A DNA stretch of 64,000 nucleotides, taken from Copromyces sp. CBS 386.78 (Eukaryota; Ascomycota; Sordariomycetes; Sordariales; Sordariaceae). The first letter of the stretch is position 1; each line of letters starts with the position of its first letter. Below the pieces are notes generated by a model, which was given only the letters and a program-made list of their open reading frames with translations, had not been told where the DNA came from and ran no database searches. Below are positions 57,561 to 64,000 of the stretch, piece after piece. Location of the stretch: positions 124,001 to 188,000 of the forward strand of contig MU839087.1 of the NCBI GenBank assembly GCA_030685235.1, given 5' to 3'. The translations under genes were made by a program, and so were the position numbers.

Positions 57561-57984
57561 ATATTACGATTAGTTAGTTTTCAATTGGAAAATTTTGTAT
57601 TAGTGATTTTTTAAGTTCCGATCCTATTCCTATTCTATACCCTCGTAATAATTGATTTGTTTCGACCGTTATTATTATCGCTTTTTGTCTTTCGGTATGC
57701 TATTGCTATTAATTAATTGATTAAATGATCTATTGGGCGAGTTTAAATTAATTAATTTAATATTAAACGTTATTTACTATTTTTCGCTGTCCTGTCCTTT
57801 ATTAGTATTTAATTATATTGTAGCTATGTAAAATAAGATGGAGTATTTATTAATTATAATATTTATTATAGATAATATTTTAATTTTAATTATCCTAGCC
57901 CGGTAATAAAATATTATAGTCCGAATTTAAACCCCCTTACCTCCCCTACCCTGTCGCTAACCCTTAGTTACTTAGTAATTATAT

Positions 57985-58594
57985 TCGGAATTTAAATTAG
58001 GCTAAAGAGGAGGTAAAGAAAAAGAAGTTAGAGAATATTAAGGCTATTAAAGCCTATAAAAATTTAATTAAAGAATTTTAAGAATTTAGGGTAACCGGTA
58101 GTACGCTTATAGAGGAGTTCGAAGATGTGCGGGGTAAATTATTAGGATTAAAGAAGTAGGCGAAAAAAGTTAGAAGAGAATTAGTAAATATTATAAATAC
58201 TATTAATAGAGCCGAAGTAATTTTTAATAAGGTATTTAACGAATAGACTATTAAAATTAAAAAGATTATTTAAACCCCGGATAATAACGACGACGACGAT
58301 AAATTATCCGATTTTACGGAGGATATAATCTTCGAAACCCCTTACGAAAACGCTACCGCCGAAAAGCGGAGGGCTACTCTCTTTACGGAGGTAAAGAAGA
58401 AGGACTAGGGTAATGGTAAGGGTAATAGTAATAGTAAAGGTAATAATAAAAGTAAAGGTAAGGTTATTCGTGGGGAAGAAGAGGAGGATGAGGAAGAAGA
58501 ATTCTTCTTTAGTAGGGGAGGAAAAGAGGATAATGAGGATGAAGATGAAGATAGGGGTAGGGAGAAGCCGGCTAAAGTATTGAAGAGGCAGTAA
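57985..58594 (+). pseudogene. RIP-eroded ORF, highly charged protein
   Basis: One plus-strand frame reads continuously if TAA/TAG are treated as former Gln codons: EEVKKKKLENIKAIKAYKN, a coiled-coil-like Lys/Glu region, then DDDDKLSDFTEDI, then Gly/Asn/Lys repeats, and a long acidic Glu/Asp run, ending in KVLKRQ at TAA. About six internal stops, all TAA or TAG. Similar charged N-terminal proteins occur in some fungal transposons. No family assigned. Confidence 0.5.
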
Positions 58595-58929
58595 TTACTT
58601 TTGGGTATAATTAATATATAGGCCCGCGAAAGCCGGAAGGGTAAAACCGGCTAGGACTTAATTCGGAAGCCGGAAGATTTTGCAGGCCAAAATTTTAGTT
58701 AGGCCGAAATTAATACTATTATTGAAAACGAATAAGCCTTTTACAATAAATTTTCTAATAAGGCGGCCTAATAAATTTTCTTCTACTATTAAAATATTCT
58801 GGATAGGGAATTTAAAATATAATAATTCGGGATATAATATAATAATATTATTTAATTTTAAATTATTAAATATATTAGATACTAATTTGAATAAATTTAT
58901 ATAGTTACATTATTACTTTTATATATAGG

Positions 58930-59540
58930 GATATCGACAAATATTCTTCGTAGTATAAAAAAGCTCGTAGAGTCTTAATAAATATAAGTAAGAATAATAA
59001 GAATTATATTTTAAAGATAATAGAAATAAATATTTACTATTATTTATCGCTATAAATAATAGATAATTATTAATATAATAGATTATTATTATAGTAATTT
59101 ATCTATAAATATACTAAGGATCCCAAATATATTAATATCTTTAATTTTAAATATAATTTTAAAGAGGATAGGCTACGTAACGAGACCGATAAATTATAAT
59201 CGATTTAGAACTTCGAAAAGGTCTAGACTTAGATACGGGGCCGTATTAATTTCGAAAAATCCTATAAGCTATATAAATTTTATATCGAGGGTAAATTAAT
59301 TTAATTAGTATATTATAATATTAAAATATTAATAAATATTATAGAGATATTTAAATTAGTAGTTTATAAGGTAATTAAATATTATTGGGTGAAAGACGCC
59401 GAAATCGTTAAAGGTACTTCGGAGCTTACCGCTAATATTAGCTATCGCTTTGTTATATTGAAATTTTATAACGATTTAGCCTATTATAATAGTAAATTGA
59501 ATGGTTTAGTTCACGTTATAGTAATATATTTAATATATTA
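58930..59540 (+). pseudogene. RIP-eroded ORF, unknown
   Basis: A plus-strand frame with only TAA/TAG interruptions runs through this segment (for example EDRLRNETDKL, then KSYKLYKFYIEGKL, then YYWVKDAEIVKGTSELT). The less mutated end, around 59390-59440, keeps the best sequence. The short gene-like frame called at 58680-58904 is chance within RIP DNA. No family recognised. Confidence 0.4.
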
Positions 59541-61324
59541 ATTATAAACAGTATTAATATATAGTCGTTCGTATTTAGCCTTTAAGAATATTAGGCCCTA
59601 ATATTTTAAAATAATTTTTAATAGGTTAGGCTGTTGTCGTACCTTTAAGAGGAGGTCGGAAGAGGATGTCGCCGCCAATTTAGGTATATTTTATTATAAT
59701 TCGTATCCGGTCGTATTTATTGTATTCTATAATATTGGTGGCCGTTTATTAATAATTATATAATATAGCTCGCGCTAAAATCCATTGTACCGTTTTGTCC
59801 TCCGGTGACGCTCCGCCCGGTACTATTAACGACGACGATTCCAATGCTTTAGTAAACTTTTAACCCCCCCTTCGCTTCTCTACCCCTGGCTCTTTTCAGT
59901 GTATTGTATCGGTGTTATATATCGGTGTTCTATATTTTAGTATTATTTCTTTGTATGATATTTCGTATTGTAGTCTGCAATTTCGTTCTCTTTTTTAGCC
60001 GCTTAATACGAATAATTTCTTCTTTGGGCGCTTAAATTCTAGTTTAGTATTACTTATATATAATATTAGTGATTATTACTCCTATATAATTAGGTTTATT
60101 TCGTTAATATTAGGAGTAAACGCTAATTCGAAAAAAAAAGGGACTTCTTTTATCGTTGGATTCTATTCGACGCCGTTAGTTAAAATCGATTCTAAATTAA
60201 AGGAAAAGGTTAATTATTTATAATATAATTTAATTATTAGCTAATCGTCTAATATATTTAAGTCGTACCCGCAACCCTCTACGGCTTGGATTTTAACCTT
60301 TAAGGGTACTATTTACCTATAAGTGGTAGAATAATATGGTATATTAGGATTCTTAGTAGGATTTACGTATTTTAAAGGATTTATCGTTAAGTAAATATAT
60401 TGTTAATTGGTTGGATAATAGGAAGGGAGGTATAATTTACGAGAGTACGTTTATTGTAGTAAATATTATAAGTAATTATAATTACATTAGGATTATTCTT
60501 TGTAATGAAGGTTAATATTGCTTTTTTTTTACTATAAGTACAATATTTTAATTCTGGGTCGGTTAGTCTTATTTATTCTATTCTTAGTTATTAGGAGGCG
60601 GGTATTATAAATATCGAAGTATATTATAATATACTAATAGGCCGGTATAATTGTGTCGACGGAGGCGGCAAGATTCTTTAAGTTTTTAGTTTAGCTTTAA
60701 GCTTTGGTCGCGGTGTTGGTCGCGGTGTTAGTCGCGACGGTTTTATAAGTATTAGCATTCTAATAGAATAGTATAAAGAAACGCGCTTCTATTATTATGC
60801 GAATAAGATTAGTATGGTTACGTATTAATTATTAGGCTACTAAGGATTGTACCTTCTTTAATTATTAATTATTGCCGTATTGCGTTATTATTATATAATT
60901 ATAATAACGGGCGGAAATTATAAATTAAAGGGCTACTTGCTTCTTTTAAAATATAATACGATTGTTCGCTTAGTTTACTTTTAATTTTCTTTTAAATTCG
61001 TTTAGTTTATTTAATAATTATTTAACCTACTATATAATAAATTTGAATACCCTTCGCGTTTAAATTACCTCTTTTATTTAATTTTTTAATTATTTTTTCT
61101 ATTAGTATAATCCTAATTCGTTATTTACCCCGCCGCCGCCTTTATATTTATATTACCGAGCCGTTATAGTTATTGCCGTAGAGGCAATATCCGATATTAT
61201 ATCCTAGAGAGTAATATTAATAGGTATCCTAATTATAGCCTTAGATAGGATAAGGCGAAAACGATAGTAGCGTAACGATAAGTTTAGTAGTGATAATAAC
61301 TAGTAGCCTCTACGATGGCCCCGG

Positions 61325-61979
61325 GTGGAATTACTACAATTTACATTGGAGTCGAGCGGCGACGACGACGATAATAACGATTATAACCCCGTTGCAATAG
61401 ATCCTATTATTACTGCAGCCCCGAACAATAAATCTTCGCCTTCTTCCTTATCCTCGTCCTTATTATTACTTAGCTATTATAGTAGCGATTTTACGGCTCT
61501 TATTAATTATAATAATAATAGGGATAATGAAGGAAATATAGATATAGATAATTCGGAATTATTATCGGTTAGTTCAAATTTAATTGAATTTAATAGTATT
61601 ATATTAATTTAATAATTAATTTACTTTTATTATTATAGATTTTCGGACTTAATAACGATTCTAACCGTAACAATTTTAATAACGATTCCGACGTATTATT
61701 AATTAACGAAGACCTTCCTATTATAGTCGATTACTAAAATCCCATCGAAGTATACGATAACGAAGTCGATGAATTAAATAATATTGTAAAGGATCTAAAC
61801 CAATTAGACTTCAATAATAGTATTAATAACGTATCTACCGCCGCCGCCGCTACTACCGACTACGGTTACGAAGAAGAGCTAGAGTTAAGTATAGATGTCT
61901 ACCCCGAATTTACTAGGTCCGAATCTATTAAGTTCGAATATCGACAATACCCTAATTTAATAGACTTCCAATTCGGATA
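61325..61979 (+). pseudogene. RIP-eroded acidic low-complexity ORF next to the LTR-like island
   Basis: An open stretch of about 95 codons (acidic DDDDNND and Ser/Leu-rich) followed by more plus-strand frame with stops only as TAA/TAG, including YGYEEELELSIDVYPEF, up to the LTR-like island. It may be the remains of a gene or element into or beside which the LTR element inserted. No family recognised. Confidence 0.4.
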
Positions 61980-61990
61980 GGGATTAATGT

Positions 61991-62270
61991 TGTTACAGGA
62001 TTAGCCTGTGACATGCCTACCCTGCACCGACCCTTAGATGTGCCATGCCTAGAGTTATAGCACGGTTACGTACAGGGTTATGTGCGCGTACGGACTGGCC
62101 TTCTAGGGCTCTCGCCTATATAACCAGTCTTCCGTATATATCCTTCCTTTCCTCTCCTCTATATAATAACGTATATCCTACCCTACCCCCAATAGTACTT
62201 TACCCCGTAATAGTTTGTTATGCCTATTATTATGCTGCGTACGTTCAAGGGAGATAGATTTAGATTACGT
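61991..62270 (+). mobile_element. LTR-like GC island, probable 5' LTR of a retrotransposon
   Basis: The island starts TGTTACAGG and forms an imperfect hairpin with CCTGTGACA at 62005-62013 (one mismatch after C-to-T change). It contains a TATA-like CCTATATAACC at about 62114-62124, pyrimidine-rich leader DNA, and is followed by an eroded Gag frame on the same strand. This is the layout of an LTR at the 5' end of a retrotransposon. The exact 3' edge is not visible because the ending CA and primer-binding site are mutated or unrecognised, and the partner LTR lies outside the window. Confidence 0.55.
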
Positions 62271-62429
62271 TTAGTATAGAAAAAGAATTTAAATTATATC
62301 CGCGATTAATCGTTTTGCAATTAAAGATTCGACCCTTTACGAATGGGGTAAATAAAGATTCGGTCGCAAATAGCACAATTCGAGCTAAGCAATATAATAT
62401 AGGCATTAGCCTCATCTCTTTCTCCCTAT

Positions 62430-64000
62430 TTATTAATTAAAACGGTACATTTAAAAATACTACTATATCCGTATTAATTTAATAATTAATAACGGACTAG
62501 CTACAGGTTATTACCGATAATTTTATTATAGTAACCGCTATCGGCACCCTTTAAGCTACCGACCCTAAGAATTAAATAATTTATAATACTTTAATTAAAG
62601 TACTTACAAACTTCAATAACAATCCTAATACTCGCGTTCTATTATATTATATTATAAATTATACTCTTATATTCGTATCGGTCCTAATATTCTACAACGT
62701 CGCCCTCGCTTATAACCATTTCATTTATAACGACGTAATTAAAGTCCGTTCGTACGCTTAGAGAATTAAGGAAGACTTTACCGAATTTTACTAAGAAATT
62801 AATTGTTTAAATATTTAAAATACTAAGTTCTAATAAAGAATTAACGAATTTAAATAATCTTTTAACGATTTTAAAACTAATACTTTTAAATTTTTCTAGA
62901 AATAGAGATATAAGTACGCCGAAATTATTAATAAAATCTACGTTTAATTAAAATAAGTTTAAAAAATTAAAATACTTATTATAGCAATTATAAACGTTAA
63001 TAGTAGCGGCTATAGGTCGGTATAATTACGTACGTATATTATTCTATTCGATAGTAAAGGAGCTATTCTATTAGAAAAAGTGGAAAAGTATTGCTCTTAA
63101 TATATAAAAGTTAAATTATACTAAATTAACGAGCCGATTTATTTCGCCTTTAAATTTAAACATTTTTCGTATATCGTTAAATATTTCGAGGGCCCTCCTT
63201 TCGCAGCTATTGAATCGGTATTAGCTAATATTTTCAAATATTTAATTAATAATACTAAGTAGAAATAAAAAATTGCAATAGACCTTTTTAAGGAATTCGA
63301 TACTAAATATAATAATTCCAACCTTATTATTATCGTTCGTTATAAATTAAACAATTTAAAAATAATTAAAAATATACGCTAGGCCGTTTTCGAAGATTAT
63401 TTTACTATTTTTATTAATTAATACAATAAAAATAATACTATAAAGGTATATTTCCTTCGTAATAAAATTATTAAGGCCGTCCGTAATATTATCGTTTATT
63501 AATACCCGCTTTTTACCGATAACGATTACGGTAAATAGTTCTAAATAACCTATTTATTAACCTAGAACTATAAAAATAATATTTATTACGAGAAATTTAC
63601 TAACCTTTTTTATAAACTATTTTCTTTAAATAATTATAATATTATTTCATTTACGGAGTAGCCTATTAATTAGGGCGGTAACGTAATAGACTTTAATTCT
63701 ATATCTACTATTAATATTACTATATACGGTATAATCTCGTAAAAGATTTTCGAATATCGTATAAAAATTAGCGCGTATACCTATTACAATTATAAGAATT
63801 ATTTTTCGGCCGTTTACTATAATTATATTAATTTTAATAAGGATTCCTCCATTTCTACCCGTAGTAATCGCGGCGGTTACGGCGGTAGAAGCGGTAATAG
63901 AGGCGGTAGTAAAGGCGGTAATAATAATAATTCCGCTCCTTAATAGGGTTAATACGGCTACGGTTAATAGGGTTACGGTTAATAGGGCTACAGCTAATAA
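62430..64000 (+). mobile_element. RIP-eroded retrotransposon Gag region, cut by the window edge
   Basis: Plus-strand reading with TAA/TAG as former Gln codons gives a Gag-like protein: Lys/Asn-rich helical region, then near 63775 a segment YYNYKNYFSAVYYNY, which is a zinc knuckle (Cys-x2-Cys-x4-His-x4-Cys) with its Cys/His codons mutated to Tyr, then Arg/Gly-rich RGGYGGRSGNRGG and a Gln/Gly/Tyr tail of QQGYG type where every Gln codon is now a stop. Not translatable. The class (copia or gypsy) cannot be decided without pol. Confidence 0.65.

Larger units (their letters stand above)
56330..64000. repeat. RIP-mutated AT-rich block (heterochromatin-type), continues beyond the window
   Basis: From about 56330 the base composition drops sharply and stays AT-rich to the end. 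CpA and TpG are nearly absent while TpA is everywhere and CpG persists (for example runs of CGACGACGACG), the dinucleotide signature of RIP in Neurospora. Long stretches still read as protein if TAA and TAG are taken as mutated Gln codons. In Neurospora such DNA is usually methylated, H3K9me3-marked and derived from transposons. Only two islands (about 57270-57560 and 61990-62260) keep a more normal composition. Confidence 0.9.

Noticed and set aside
58680..58904. 74-codon open frame in the RIP block
   Set aside because: Asn/Ile/Lys-rich frame expected by chance in such AT-rich DNA; it belongs to the eroded region.
1..64000. CRISPR arrays, rRNA genes or prokaryotic operons
   Set aside because: No regularly spaced repeats, no rRNA-like sequence, and the genes are intron-bearing and fungal.

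Overview
The window is nuclear DNA of a filamentous ascomycete, most likely Neurospora or a very close Sordariales relative. The evidence is short introns (mostly about 50-85 nt) with GTAAGT/GTATGT-type donors and CTAAC/CTGAC branch sites, fungal gene families throughout, an intron-containing tRNA-Ser, and about 7.7 kb of AT-rich DNA at the right end with the footprint of repeat-induced point mutation (RIP): CpA/TpG almost gone, TpA everywhere, CpG retained, and reading frames broken by TAA/TAG where CAA/CAG is expected.

Layout. 1-9.3 kb: an LYR-motif protein (minus strand, cut by the left edge), the ubiquitin E2 variant MMS2, and the divergently transcribed seven-exon MON2. 10-11.4 kb: a mitochondrial stomatin-like protein. 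12.4-14.6 kb: a fungal multi-pass membrane protein gene with a one-base frameshift and an in-frame TAA, probably a pseudogene. 15.2-22 kb: sparse accessory DNA with a small Cys-rich ORF, two diverged paralogues sharing SAPGxGSTYII and GWLxFRN motifs, and a small membrane protein between them. 22.3-29.9 kb: four minus-strand genes (NAPE-PLD-like hydrolase, cupin protein, an unknown two-exon gene, a hexose-type MFS transporter). 31.3 kb: tRNA-Lys(CTT). 31.7-32.5 kb: a single-pass membrane protein frame interrupted by one TAA. 33.5-36.3 kb: DUG2 (WD40 plus M20 peptidase). 37-37.9 kb: an unknown two-exon gene. 39.5-42.1 kb: TIM17 and a plant-type asparaginase, convergent. 42.8-44.8 kb: a DUF4185 protein. 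45.0-45.7 kb: a beta-propeller relic. 46.2 kb: tRNA-Ser(GCT). 47.5-48.5 kb: a RING protein. 49.1-55.1 kb: BLM10/PA200. 56.3 kb to the end: RIP-eroded heterochromatin-type DNA with an LTR-like GC island followed by a mutated Gag frame.

There is no operon or obvious pathway cluster. The conserved genes are ordinary housekeeping functions: ubiquitin signalling, Golgi/endosome traffic, mitochondrial import and quality control, glutathione and asparagine breakdown, sugar uptake and proteasome activation. The less ordinary material is the accessory stretch at 12-22 kb, the genes with C-to-T type in-frame stops, a DUF4185 gene with a long first intron containing a frame-neutral exon candidate, and the RIP block. 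I saw no clear previously undescribed system. The nearest candidate is the paralogue pair around a small membrane protein at 16.9-22.0 kb. Exon boundaries were read by eye from splice signals, frame continuity and family resemblance.
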